Notes under the pieces: generated by a model | Seen by the model: only the letters and a program-made list of their open reading frames with translations | What the model was told of the DNA's origin: nothing | The model's database searches: none | Made by a program: the position numbers and the translations under genes | In this document: piece by piece, positions 1 to 11,400 of the stretch | Numbering within the stretch: the stretch's first letter is position 1 | How the letters are laid out: the number at the start of each line of letters is the position of its first letter | Origin: Symbiodinium natans | Lineage: Eukaryota; Sar; Dinophyceae; Suessiales; Symbiodiniaceae | NCBI GenBank assembly: GCA_905221605.1 | Contig: CAJNDS010002584.1 | Location: forward strand, 288,420 to 352,419 | DNA: 64,000 nt | Direction of reading: 5' to 3'

Positions 1-3000
1 TGGGCAAGGGGAATGTATGCGGAGCGGGAAGGGCGGATGGGCGGGGAGCGGGTGCGTGGGGGGTGGGGGTAAGGGCGGAGGGGAGCCGTGGGGCCAGAAC
101 CCATGGGTCCATGAGGGGCATGGGCGGCGGGGCAGGGTGCGTGAGGGGTGTGAGGGGTAAGGGGTAGGGAGCTGGGTCCATGAGGGGTAGGTCAAGGGGA
201 TGGAGAGTGGGAGCATGGGCCAGAGGAGAGTGGGCGGAGCTGGAAGGGCGGAGGGCGGAGCGGGCGGAGGGCCCGGGCATGCGCTGGGGCCCTTTAAAGT
301 CAGCTGCAAAGCCACGGGCCAGGAGCCATGGTTTCAGTGAAAGGCGGGGTGCGTGGGGGGTGGGGGTAGGGGTCGGAAGTGTGGGTGGGGGGGGGTGGGG
401 GTTGGGGGTTGGGGGTGGCAGGATGCGTACGGCATGGGGGTGGGGGTTGGGGGTTGGGGTGGAGCAGGGGCCATATATAGGACCAGCGTTGGCAGCCATG
501 CAGGTCGAGGGATGAAGAATGTGACCAACACCAATGGGGCCAGGAGCCATGGGTCCAGTGGGGGGGCGGGGTGCGTGGGTGGTGGGGGTGGGGGTTGGAA
601 GTGTGGAAAGGGTGGGGTGTTGGGGGTGGGGGTTGGGGGTGGGGGTGGAGCCATGACGCCAGGAGCAAGGGGCCCATGACAAGCACGGGCGGGGAGCGGG
701 TGCGTGGGTGGTGGGGGTAAGGGCGGAGGGGAGCCGTGGGGCCAGAACCCACGAGTCCATGAGGGGCTGGGCGGCGGGGCAGGGTGCGTGAGGGGTGTGA
801 GGGGGGAGGGAGCTGGGTCCATGAGGGGTAGGTCAAGGGGATGGAGAGTGGGAGCATGGGCCAGAGGAGAGTGGGCGGAGCTGGAAGGGCGGAGGGCGGA
901 GCGGGCGGAGGGCCCGGGCATGCGCTGGGGCCCTTTAAAGTCAGCTGAAAAGCCACGGGCCAGGAGCCATGGGTTCAGTGGGGGGCGGGGTGCGTGGGGG
1001 GTGGGGGTAGGGGTTGGAAGTGTGGGTGGGTGGGGGTGGGGGTTGGGGGTTGGGGGTGGCAGGATGCGTACGGTATGGGGGTGGGGGTTGGGGGTTGGGG
1101 GAGCTGGAAGGGCGGAGGGCGGAGCGGGCGGAGGGCCCGAACATGCACTGGGGCCCTTTAAAGTCAGCTGAAAAGCCACGGGCCAGGAGCCATGGGTTCA
1201 GTGGGGGGCGGGGTGCGTGGGGGTAGGGGTTGGAAGTGTGGGTGGGTGGGGGTGGGGGTTGGGGGTTGGGGGTGGCAGGATGCGTACGGTATGGGGGTGG
1301 GGGTTGGGGGTTGAAAAGCATGGCGGGGTGCGTGGGGGGCTTGGGCAAGGGGAATGTATGCGGAGCGGGAAGGGCGGATGGGCGGGGAGCGGGTGCGTGG
1401 GTGGTGGGGGTAAGGGCGGAGGGGAGCCGTGGGGCCAGAACCCATGGGCATGGGCGGCGGGGCAGGGTGCGTGAGGGGTGTGAGGGGTAAGGGGTAGGGA
1501 GCTGGGTCCATGAGGGGTAGGTCAAGGGGATGGAGAGTGGGAGCATGGGCCAGAGGAGAGTGGGCGGAGCTGGAAGGGAGGAGGGCGGAGCGGGCGGAGG
1601 GCCCGGGCATGGGGCCCTTTAAAGTCAGCTGAAAAGTGACGGGCCAGGAGCCATGGGTTCAGTGGGGGGCGGGGTGCGTGGGGGGTGGGGGTAGGGGTTG
1701 GAAGTGTGGGTGGGTGGGGGTGGGGGTTGGGGGTTGGGGGTGGCAGGATGCGTACGGTATGGGGGTGGGGGTTGGGGGTTGGGGTGGAGCAGGGGCCATA
1801 ATAGGACCAGCGTTGGCAGCCATGCAGGTCGAGGGATGAAGAATGTGACCAACACCAATGGGCCAGGAGCCATGGGTCCAGTGGGGGGGCGGGGTGCGTG
1901 GGTGGTGGGAGTGGGGGTTGGAAGTGTGGAAAGGGTGGGGTGTTGGGGGTGGGGGTTGGGGGTGGGGGTGGAGCCATGACGCCAGGAGCAAGGGGCCCAT
2001 GACAAGCACGGGCGGGGAGCGGGTGCGTGGGTGGTGGGGGTAAGGGCGGAGGGGAGCCGTGGGGCCAGAACCCATGGGTCCATGAGGGGCCTGGGCGGCG
2101 GGGCAGGGTGCGTGAGGGGTGTGAGGGGTAAGGGGTAGGGAGCTGGGTCCATGAGGGGTAGGTCAAGAGAGTGGGAGCATGGGCCAGAGGAGAGTGGGCG
2201 GAGCTGGAAGGGCGGAGGGAGCGGGCGGGCATGCACTGGGGCCCTTTAAAGTCAGCTGAAAAGCCACGGGCCAGGAGCCATATGGGTTCAGTGGGGGGCG
2301 GGGTGCGTGGGGGGTGGGGGTAGGGGTTGGAAGTGTGGGTGGGTGGGGGTGGGGGTTGGTGGTTGGGGGTGGCAGGATGCGTACGGTATGGGGGTGGGGG
2401 TTGGGGGTTGGGGTGGAGCAGGGGCCATAATAGGACCAGCGTTGGCAGCCATGCAGGTCGAGGGATGAAGAATGTGACCAACACCAATGGCCAGGAGCCA
2501 TGGGTCCAGTGAGGGGGCGGGGTGCGTGGGTGGTGGGAGTGGGGGTTGGAAGTGTGGAAAGGGTGGGGTGTTGGGGGTGGGGGTTGGGGGTGGGGGTGGA
2601 GCCATGACGCCAGGAGCAAGGGGCCCATGTCAAGCACGGGCGGCAGGGCAGGGTGCGTGCGGGGTGGGGGTGGGGGTTGCGGGTGGGGGTGGAGCAGCTC
2701 AAGGGATGAAGAATAGGACCAGGAGCCATGGGTCCATGAAAAGCATGGCGGGGTGCGTGGGGGGCTTGGGCAAGGGGAATGTATGCGGAGCGGGAAGGGC
2801 GGATGGGCGGGGAGCGGGTGCGTGGGGGGTGGGGGTAAGGGCGGAGGGGAGCCGTGGGGCCAGAACCCATGGGTCCATGAGGGGCATGGGCGGCGGGGCA
2901 GGGTGCGTGAGGGGTGTGAGGGGTAAGGGGTAGGGAGCTGGGTCCATGAGGGGTAGGTCAAGGGGATGGAGAGTGGGAGCATGGGCCAGAGGAGAGTGGG

Positions 3001-4800
3001 CGGAGCTGGAAGGGCGGAGGGCGGAGCGGGCGGAGGGCCCCGGGCATGGGGCCCTTTCAAGTCAGCTGAAAAGCCACGGGCCAGGAGCCATGGGTTCAGT
3101 GGGGGGCGGGGTGCGTGGGGGGTGGGGGTAGGGGTTGGAAGTGTGGGTGGGTGGGGGTGGGGGTTGGGGGTTGGGGGTGGCAGGATGCGTACGGTATGGG
3201 GGTGGGGGTTGGGGGTTGGGGTGGAGCAGGGGCCATAGATAGGACCAGCGTTGGCAGCCATGCAGGTCGAGGGATGAAGAATGTGACCAACACCAATGGG
3301 GCCAGGAGCCATGGGTCCAGTGGGGGGGCGGGGTGCGTGGGTGGTGGGAGTGGGGGTTGGAAGTGTGGAAAGGGTGGGGTGTTGGGGTTGGGGGTGGGGG
3401 TGGAGCCATGACGCCAGGAGCAAGGGGCCCATGGCAAGCACGGGCGGGGAGCGGGTGCGTGGGTGGTGGGGGTAAGGGCGGAGGGGAGCCGTGGGGCCAG
3501 AATCCATGAGAGGCATGGGCGGCGGGGCAGGGTGCGTGAGGGGTGTGAGGGGTAAGGGGTAGGGAGCTGGGTCCATGAGGGGTAGGTCAAGGGGATGGAG
3601 AGTGGGAGCATGGGCCAGAGGAGAGTGGGCGGAGCTGGAAGGGCGGAGGGCGGAGCGGGCGGAGGGCCCGGGCGTGCACTGGGGCCCTTTAAAGTCAGCT
3701 GAAAAGCCACGGGCCAGGAGCCATGGGTTCAGTGGGGGGCGGGGTGCGTGGGGGGTGGGGGTAGGGGTTGGAAGTGTGGGTGGGGGTTGGGGGTTGGGGG
3801 TGGCAGGATGCGTACGGTATGGGGGTGGGGGTTGGGGGTTGGGGTGGAGCAGGGGCCATAATAGGACCAGCGTTGGCAGCCATGCAGGTCGAGGGATGAA
3901 GAATGTTGACGCCAGGAGCAAGGGGCCCATGACAAGCACGGGCGGGGAGCGGGTGCGTGGGTGGTGGGGGTAAGGGCGGAGGGGAGTTGTGGGGCCAGAA
4001 CCCATGGGTCCATGAGGGGCATGGGCGGCGGGGCAGGGTGCGTGAGGGGTGTGAGGGGTAAGGGGTAGGGAGCTGGGTCCATGAGGGGTAGGTCAAGGGG
4101 ATGGAGAGTGGGAGCATGGGCCAGAGGAGAGTGGGCGGAGCTGGAAGGGCGGAGGGCGGAGCGGGCGGAGGGCCCGGGCATGCACTGGGGCCCTTTAAAG
4201 TCAGCTGAAAAGCCACGGGCCAGGAGCCATGATTTCAGTGGGGGGCGGGGTGCGTGGGGGGTGTAATTGGACCAGCGTTGGCAGCCATGCAGGTCGAGGG
4301 ATGAAGAATGTGACCAACACCAATGGGGCCAGGAGCCATGGGTCCAGTGGGGGGGCGGGGTGCGTGGGTGGTGGGGGTGGGGGTTGGAAGTGTGGAAAGG
4401 GTGGGGTGTTGGGGGTGGGGTGACGCCAGGAGCAAGGGGCCCGTGACAAGCACGGGCGGCGGGGCAGGGTGCGTGCGGGGTGGGGGTGGGAGTTGCGGGT
4501 GGGGGTGGAGCAGCTCAAGGGATGAAGAATAGGACCAGGAGCCATAGGTCCATGAAAAGCATGGCGGGGTGCGTGGGGGGCTTGGGCAAGGGGAATGTAT
4601 GCGGAGCGGGAAGGGCGGATGGGCGGGGAGCGGGTGCGTGGGTGGTGGAGGTAAGGGCGGAGGGGAGCCGTGGGGCCAGAACCCATGGGTCCATGAGGGG
4701 CATGGGCGGCGGGGCAGGGTGCGTGAGGGGTAAGGGGTAGGGAGCTGGGTCCATGAGGGGTAGGTCAAGGGGATGGAGAGTGGGAGCATGGGCCAGAGCT
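1..4800. repeat. G-rich higher-order tandem repeat mosaic
   Basis: Almost every base on the + strand lies in runs of GGG/GGGG broken by a few recurrent modules. A module with GGGGCCCTTTAAAGTCAG recurs near 286, 927, 1150, 1611, 2238, 3048 (one base changed), 3681 and 4187. A module with ACCAGCGTTGGCAGCCATG recurs near 482, 1806, 2435, 3243, 3864 and 4270. Another with AAGGGGAATGTATGCGG recurs near 6, 1347, 2772 and 4588. Full units run about 620-810 bp, while others lack modules (222, 461 and 506 bp), which indicates unequal exchange or internal deletion. The strand asymmetry is extreme, so G-quadruplexes are possible. No gene is supported here. Confidence 0.93.
1522..4005 (-). other. Long antisense open frame, probably composition-driven
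   Basis: The C-rich strand of the repeat block stays open for 827 codons, giving a proline-, histidine-, threonine- and leucine-rich translation with repeated PTPTP and PQPPPP stretches. Other minus-strand frames over the same DNA are open for 138-281 codons too. That is expected when T-rich stop codons are rare on a C-rich strand. Homologous repeat units are read in different frames along the ORF, so protein sequence is not what is conserved. I do not regard it as a gene. Confidence 0.6.
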
Positions 4801-4833
4801 TTGGATGGGGTGGAGTAGGTGGTAGGGGCAATG

Positions 4834-4871
4834 GGTCTTCACTGACGCCGCCCCCGGCTGGGGTCGGCGGA
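4834..4871. repeat. GC-rich junction motif, copy 1
   Basis: The last GC-rich stretch before the AT-rich region contains ATGGGTCTTCAC, then ACGCCGCCCC, then GGTCGGCGGA. A diverged copy with the same order of blocks lies at 25214-25256, also after a G-rich stretch. The two differ by a few substitutions and small indels. Function is unknown. Confidence 0.6.
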
Positions 4872-5085
4872 TATATATGTATGTGTATATATTAAAACAA
4901 AGTACAATAATATTATACAGTGGAATAGAGTATCATAGAACACAATATCGTATAGTATACCTTTGTATCATAAGAATATAAGAAATCGTTATAAGAAAGC
5001 GTATATGTATATATTTAATGCTATTTAATGCTATTTTATATAAAATTCATAATACACAATACATATTTATTGTTTGTTTGGCGCC
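4872..5085. other. AT-rich intergenic stretch
   Basis: Composition switches abruptly from G-rich repeat to AT-rich DNA at about 4871. The stretch holds TATATATG-type alternation and a short direct repeat of TTTAATGCTAT near 5014-5033. No gene is visible. Confidence 0.7.
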
Positions 5086-5311
5086 GGGCAAGCTTGTTCA
5101 ACGCGTATGAATCCCTTCCAAACCCATGATGCGAGCATTGTGTTTGCAAATGGGGCCCGCTGTTTTTGAAAGCCGGGCAAGCTTGCTTCAAAGCATATGA
5201 ATATCCTTTCCAAACCAATGATGCGAGCGTTGTGTTTGCCAATGGGGGGGGGGGCCTGCGCCCCCCCCCAACCCGCCCGCTGTTTTCTTAGTCCCGGCAA
5301 GCTTGCTTCAA
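5086..5311. repeat. Three partial copies of an AAGCTTG-containing element
   Basis: GGGCAAGCTTG, or a one-base variant with CGGCAAGCTTG, followed by TTCAA occurs near 5086, 5174 and 5294. Between copies the text CCTTTCCAAACC..ATGATGCGAGC..TGTGTTTGC is shared. The unit is about 90 bp, with one copy extended by a G/C hairpin. It looks like a short tandem duplication of non-coding DNA. Confidence 0.75.
5244..5269. repeat. G-run/C-run hairpin
   Basis: Eleven G, then six bases (CCTGCG), then nine C form a perfect G:C hairpin or a slippage-prone site inside the repeat at 5086-5311. Copy number here may be unreliable in assembly. Confidence 0.8.
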
Positions 5312-6130
5312 CTTTTTCGCATAATATAACAATACACAAAATACAACAATTTTCAAGTATATACAAGAAGAGGCAGCAATATACACGTAAAACAAAAGTA
5401 ACTTACAACAATTTTCAGTAATTGACCATAGTATTCAATAATCGACAACAATATACAATAATATACAAAAAGATTCAATAATATACAACAATATATACAA
5501 TAATTTTGGAAAATATACAAAAATATGCAGTAATATAGAAAAGCACAAAAACTCAATGACTTACAATAATGTAACATAGTATACAATAATATACAATAAT
5601 AGACATAATATACACTAACATACAATAATATACTATAATATAGAATAATCTGCAATAATATACAAAGAAAATTCAACAATATACAATACTGTACAGTAAT
5701 CTACAAAAAAGAGAATAATACACAATAATTTTGAAAATATACAATTACATTCAACAATATGCAACAAATATAAAATATTATACAAAAACACAAGAAAACA
5801 CACGACAATACAGTAATATTCAACAATATGTATGATGTGCGTGAACCCCCAAAGATATGAAATACAAGTACTAATGAATGAAGGAGAAAGAGGATACAGA
5901 TAATAAATGGGAAGAAGACTCCATGAAAATATTATTAAAAGCCTGTTCACGGCCCCAACAACTGCCAGGGATTATTCGCTTATTGACTCGCGGACATAAA
6001 CCGTGCATTTCCAACACTACTTCTTTGGAAATCTTATTACAAGACAATATGCAAAAATATGCAAGAATATACAATGTCATACAATACTATACAAGAATAT
6101 ACAATACTATGCCATAATATACATGCTTCA
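5312..6130. repeat. Degenerate ATACAATA-type AT-rich repeat
   Basis: Long runs of loosely periodic ATACAATAATAT and ATACAACAATAT words fill most of 5312-5830 and return at 6040-6125. Between about 5870 and 6040 the sequence is less repetitive but still shows no coding features. Minus-strand open frames rich in Tyr, Leu and Cys are the translation of this simple sequence. Confidence 0.8.
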
Positions 6131-6181
6131 GAGTATACGCATTTTTTGGAAACTTCTAATGCCAAGATGCCAGCATTGATT

Positions 6182-6405
6182 TGCAGCCTCTGCAAACTCA
6201 GAAATGCTGCTATTTACAGTATTTCCAGCCTCTGAAATCGCAGAAATTCTGCTATTTTCAGTATTTGCAGCCTCTGGAAACTCAGAAATGCTGCAGTGTA
6301 CAGTATTTCCAGCTTCTGAAAGCGCAGAACTGCTGCTATTTACAATATCTGCAGCCTCTCTGGGAACTCAGAAATGCTGCTATTTTCAGTAGTTCCTGCA
6401 TAAAT
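6182..6405 (+). repeat. 42-bp minisatellite with a codon-phase period
   Basis: About five diverged units of 42 bp carry CAGCCTCTG, then CTCAGAAATGCTGCTATTT, then CAGTATTT. Because 42 is divisible by three, one frame stays open (6181-6534, 117 codons) and encodes a 14-residue motif resembling QPLETQKCCYLQYF. The open frame has a start codon and runs past the repeat. No promoter, splice signal or known domain supports expression, so I call it a repeat with a coincidental or relic reading frame. Confidence 0.8.
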
Positions 6406-6499
6406 GCTGTGTTTTTTCGGTATTTAGAGCTTGCGAACGGCCAGAACTGCTGCATTTCTGCGCGTTTACGGCCTCCGCTTCGCTTGCAAGAAGCCTTCA

Positions 6500-6600
6500 A
6501 AGCCTTCAGTAAATTATTTTTTGATCCCAAATAAGTTTTTTTTTATCCGCCTAGAAAAAAATTTTTTTTGATCCCAAATAACTTTTTTTTTGATCCCCTA
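6500..6600. repeat. T-tract and TTTGATCCC short repeat
   Basis: Three copies of a unit made of a T-run followed by GATCCC, two of them continuing as AAATAA, lie at about 6516-6600. It is simple repeat DNA without coding evidence. Confidence 0.75.
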
Positions 6601-6775
6601 CCCCACGTTGCAGTCCGAAGGCTCCCCATCCCCATGAGGCTTGCCCCCAACCATCCAGAACGGCGGAGCAAGCGGCCCGAAAGCCTACAATGTGGGGTGA
6701 GCTTTGCTTATTGCATTGCAAGCACTCTCTGCATACAAAATCGCTCACGCACCACATAGCCAGATTTCATCAGAT

Positions 6776-6816
6776 GTCGCTCTCTCTCTCTCTCTTTCTC
6801 TCTTGCTCTCGCTTTT
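6776..6816. repeat. CT microsatellite
   Basis: A (TC)n run with a few interruptions (TTTC, TTGC, CGC) lies at 6778-6815. It is the first of three pyrimidine-rich tracts in this part of the window. Confidence 0.9.
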
Positions 6817-6892
6817 TCTTTTCCCCCAAACAGTCTACTGTTGGGGCTCTAAATTTCATTTAAGGATTGCCGACGTTCTGAGGACTGTTGCC

Positions 6893-7048
6893 GGGTTCCT
6901 GGGCTCCCTTTGTCTCCCTTTGTCTCCCTTTGTTGTCTCCCTTGTCTCCCTTTATCTCCCGTTGTCTCCCTTTGTCTCCGCCGGGTTGCTGTGCTCCTCG
7001 ACTCCCTTTGTCTCCCTTCGTCTCCCTTTGTCTCCCGTTGTCTCCACT
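6893..7048. repeat. TTTGTCTCCC minisatellite
   Basis: About ten units of CTCCCTTTGT or close variants (CTCCCGTTGT, CTCCCTTCGT) are interrupted once near 6980-7000 by CGCCGGGTTGCTG. That phrase also appears as GCCGGGTTCCTG at the start of the tract, which suggests duplication of a larger block. It is non-coding. Confidence 0.85.
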
Positions 7049-7078
7049 GTTTCTTTGATTTGGGGTTTTCGGTGGTGT

Positions 7079-7190
7079 GATCTCTCCCTCTCTCTCCCTC
7101 TCTCTCCCTCTCTCTCCCTCTCTCTCCCTCTCTCTCCCTCTCTCTCCCTCTCTCTCCCTCTCTCTCCCTCTCTCTCCCTCTCTTCTCTTT
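7079..7190. repeat. Decamer CTCTCTCCCT repeat
   Basis: Ten or so perfect 10-bp units of CTCTCTCCCT follow directly after GTGTGATC. The open frames across it on both strands are low-complexity translations and are not annotated. Confidence 0.93.
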
Positions 7191-7534
7191 CCTTCCCTCC
7201 CCACAAGAACAGGCAAAGATTCGTGGAGTGTGACGGCCGAAGCCTTTGCCAGGTGTGCGCGACGTGGGCCGTCTTGATCTGGGGGGAGCTAAGCGGTGCC
7301 GGGACGAAGACAAGCTGTTCCTTGGCACTCCGTTTTCAGAGCCCAAAGCAACCACCAAAACAGAACAGGCAGAAGAGGGCTGCCTTTTTGTTGCAAAGTC
7401 GACTCACGCAGAGGCCTTTTCGCCTTCATGCTGATGGCTTTCGCTTCTGCGGTGGCGCTCTTCCTGATCGCCGGGCTGGAGGGCTGATGCTTACGGCGCC
7501 CGTCGCCCGCGCAGCACGATTACATTCCTAAACA
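7191..7534. other. Unassigned GC-balanced stretch
   Basis: This 340-bp stretch has no repeat and no recognisable domain. Plus-strand frames are open over 60-90 codons, but no homology or splice pattern stands out. Confidence 0.4.
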
Positions 7535-7547
7535 CCCCCCCCCCCCC
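7535..7547. repeat. Poly-C tract
   Basis: Thirteen consecutive C bases follow AACA. Similar homopolymer C or G runs recur through the unique-sequence part of the window (17361, 20897, 26872). Confidence 0.95.
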
Positions 7548-8405
7548 ATATCCGGCGCATCACTGTGAGGGTCCGCGCGTGTCTGTGGCTTATTATAACA
7601 CAGCGGCAGCTTGCGCTCAGGTGGCCTTGCCAGGTGCCATCGAACCAGCTTTCTGAGGCCACGCATGTGACATTTTCAAGGCTGGAGCCACCTGTGCTCT
7701 TTACTCTTGCAAGCTTCTAGCATGAAGCCAAAGATCCATCCGCAAATGCACAAGTGAGGCTGACACAGGTCAGTCCACCACCAAACCAGTAACACTAGAC
7801 TCTCCACATGTGATGCCGATAGTACCCGTAACCCCGACCTCAGCGTCACCTCTTGCACGCCACAAAGTTGGGCAACCAGACGCTACCAGGGGGCCAATTG
7901 TAAAAACCTTTCTTCCCAGTCTGCCAGGGTCAGTGCCTTTTGCCCTTGAGATGTGAGAATGACCTAACTGCCTCCTTGAGGCTCCCTCTGGGAGTACTTC
8001 CATGCAGAAACGGGGGAAGCCTTCATAATTCATCCTTCCGAGATCCACTCGCCATCGGTTCCACCACTGCCACATGACATGCCGGCAGCGTTAGAGCTTC
8101 GGACAATATACCAATCGACGGGCAGAGTACAAAACTGCGTTCATCAACCGGTCCAGGCTATATGGGCAGGCATTGCACTTGCTGATCACTGTCCCCATAC
8201 ATCCCCATACTGTAGTTCTCCATATAGTCTTGTGCCATACGACGAAGTATCCCCGTCGAACGCACAGGGTTGTAGGAGAGCCTAAGTGGATCAGGGAGTG
8301 ACGGGCAGGGTTCACCGACAGCTGCAACGTGACTGTTGCAACTCTTAAAACAAAACCGCAATAACCATAGGAACTGTAGGGACATGATGTGGTATCGAAG
8401 CCGCC
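7548..8405. other. Intergenic DNA upstream of candidate gene 1
   Basis: No repeat family and no convincing coding segment is visible. The stretch ends at a strong start context at 8406. Confidence 0.45.
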
Positions 8406-8498
8406 ATGGAAGACACAGAAGTCATTGACGATGCGGACCTTTGCTCCTCGGGTTCGGAGGCTGTTGCCCGGCCCCCATGTCGCTGTCGGCGCTGCAGA
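8406..8498 (+). CDS. Gene 1, candidate first exon
   Basis: ATG at 8406 sits in GCCGCCATGG, a near-ideal eukaryotic start context. The frame reads an acidic N-terminus beginning MEDTEVIDDADL, then a Cys/Arg-rich stretch (PPCRCRRCR), and stays open for about 38 codons to a TAA near 8520. A splice after CTGCAG near 8498 is plausible but unproven. Confidence 0.4.
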
Positions 8499-11400
8499 TC
8501 TAGCCCGTATTCGTCCTCCTAAACCTTTGAAAGCCTTGCGACTCCAGGTCGTGGAGGCGGCACCTCGAGAGCATGCCAAAGAGCATGCGAGAGCGAGCAA
8601 GACTGCTGATAGCTCCAGGCAAAAGCGGGATGCGCCGCGCCGCTTGGCTTGGCGAAGCCTTATCATTGAGCAGCTTGGGAACTTTCAAAATTCAACCGTT
8701 GACACTTGTTGACATGACGTGTGAGGAGACAAGTCTCGGCAAAAGCGGGTGCAGGCTCAGCTGGAGGCGAAGCTGCAGGCGATGCCCCTTCCCCCAGGCT
8801 GGATTCGCGTGGCTTCTAAGTCCAAGCCCGGGGCCTTCTACTACGCTCACCCGGCCAGCAAGCGCACTCAGGCCAGACTCAAGCCTCGAAGACTCGCAGG
8901 ATGGGCGTGTGTGAGCTACGTGAACCTGTGTGAATCCATTCCAGGCGCACCCGCCCGCCACCATGTACGAGGGCCTTCCGAATCCAGAACCGTCCCAAGT
9001 GATGCCGAAAAGGCCGGTTCGGCTGAAGTTCAGCTGTTTTTTTCAGTGTAAATTTCAACCGTTCACTGTTTTATTGGCTCCACGTGTCCCAAGTGGGTCC
9101 AGTTTTGTGCATCTCGTCTTGGCTGCTGTGCCTTTGAATCACTGCAGGGACATCGTGCAGGACGCAGCGGATGCAGCTCGCAAGGTTCACGGGAGTTGCT
9201 CGGGTTTGCCATGCCGCTGTCCTTGTTCCCGTCCATCGAGTACCCCCGGACTTCCTATGTGGAGACACATGTCATGTGTCTTACTTTCTCTCCGTGCTTG
9301 AAAGTTGGGTGCCTTTTCCTGTCACAGTTTCCTGCGGGTTCAACACGCCATGTCAAGGCGGAAGCGAAAAAGAAGGAGCAGGAAGCCGAGGTGCGCGCCC
9401 TCAGCCGTGGCCGGCGGATGCTTTCTTCAAAGCTTCATGTTGCCAGGGGAAGAGCTAACAATGGCTATCAGAACATGAGACAACAAAGCCCTGCAACTCT
9501 AACATTGTCTAGCATTCTGAAGGAGGAGAAGGCGCGCATCGCAGCGAAGCAAGAGGCGGCGCGCATGCGGCGCAAACGTGATGAGGACGGGCTTTGCGAT
9601 CGTTTCCCACAAGTATACATGACGTACAAGTACCATATGTATGCGCGCACATACTATATATATATATATACATATTATGTATGTGAACACACTTGCCCCT
9701 TATGTGTCCTTCCATTGACATAAGAGTTATATAAAGACTTGGTGCAACCCTATGCCAAGCAACCTTAGCAGCAACACTCCAAGAGACGACTGAGCGTCGA
9801 GGGCGTCGGCCGAAAGGCTTGGCTGGTACTAGTCGGGGCCAAGGAGGTGTAGCTCTAGTTGAGCTCAGTGTTGTCGCCCTTGGCTTTCTTCGCTGCAAGC
9901 TGCAACCCTGGCGCAAGCTGGAAGCCTAATCCCCTTAAAACAGGCGCTGCGCAAAGCGGATGAGGAAGCAAAGCAGGTCCGCCTGGGGCCAGGCTAAAAG
10001 GATTTTTGATTGAGAGAAGCTTCCTCTGAGGTTTGTGAGTTCGGTTGGGCCTTAACTTATTTGGAGGGGTCTGGGTTGCGCAAGGTTTTCCGACTGTGAT
10101 TTGGTCTCAAAGGGGACCCCAGCACACTGCTCATCTTGCCCATCACTGTCTTGCCATCCTGACTACAGTAGCATCCGCTTTATTTGGTAGTCGCGATCGT
10201 CCTGGCCATCCTTTGTACCAGTCTGATCCGTCTGTGTCTCGTGCTCAGCAGTGGGCTTGGTGGGCTGGCCTGAGAAGTGTTCGAGGGTTCTCGCATGCTT
10301 AGCATCCGATCCCAAACCTACTCGGGCCAATTCCCTTAGTCGACGGCCAGGAGGCTGCAGGAGCAGAAGAGGTCATCCGAGCCTTGGATATTTTGCATTC
10401 ACCGGCCGAATTTAAACATCAGCCGCATGAGCAGGCTGTGCCCCCTTCCCCTCGTTGCATGGACGCGGCGGGGGTCAGGGTTCAGAATTCGTTGCGGCTT
10501 GGGGTCATGTAATGTGGGTGGATTCATGGCATATACTTGTAGGTTGAATTGGTTTTCGGGATGTTGGGGTGTGGGCTTCAGATGTTCAAGCCCGTCCACC
10601 TCGAGCCCACCCAGGAAAGGCACGTGAGAAGCGAGCCTTAGCGCCGAAGGAGACCTTTGAGGAGGCGGGGGAGGGGGATTGTTAGGGTCCCTTCTGGGTT
10701 CTTGAAGACTAAGCACAAGCAAGGGGGTTTGTTTGTTCAAGTGGACTTTCCAAGCGCCTTATGAAACGCGGCCTTCTCATGAAATGTCCTCAGATCCTCA
10801 AGAACTGCCCAAGGTCTCCGAGCGAAGAGAGAAACGGAAAGCCACAGGCTGGTGGGAGGGAGGGGGGGGCAACGCTTTCACTAAGTTAAACGCCGATGAA
10901 CACTTCGGCGCTTGGGAAAGACGCGATGAGAGTTGGGCACATGCAGGTGGCATCCATTTCGACACCACGAAGCCGGCGGAGGCGGAAGAGCAGCAGACAG
11001 GGAGCGACTCCGAGGACAGAGCCGGACCGGGCCGAACAGGGTCCGCAAAAGCATCGGCTTTACTTGGGGAGTGAAGCACGAGAGGTTGGGAGTCACGGCT
11101 CATAGAGGCTAGGGTCAGGATGTTTGGGCGTCCTCGGTTCGCTGCTGGTGTAGGAGCTCGACCTCTATCGGTTGCGTGACAAGCGTCTCGGCTGAAGTGG
11201 AATGCTGTGACGATGAGGGAGCTGTTCAGGTTGGGTTTGGAGATGCTTGGTGATTATTGTTTCTCCTTGTTGCAAGGTTCCTGAATGCTGAGGAGCCTTG
11301 GCTCACCCCGATCGACTGAGGTTTCGTGCCAGCGTGGCGGCGGCTTCGGCGCCGGTCTTCGACGACTCGGAGGCCATGGCTCCAGGATGCCTTCGTCCAG

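Noticed and set aside
5353-5950. Tyr/Leu/Cys-rich minus-strand proteins
   Set aside because: Translation of the ATACAATA-type repeat. No domain and no start support.
6849-7358. Glu/Arg-rich minus-strand proteins
   Set aside because: Low-complexity translation of the CT-rich tracts.
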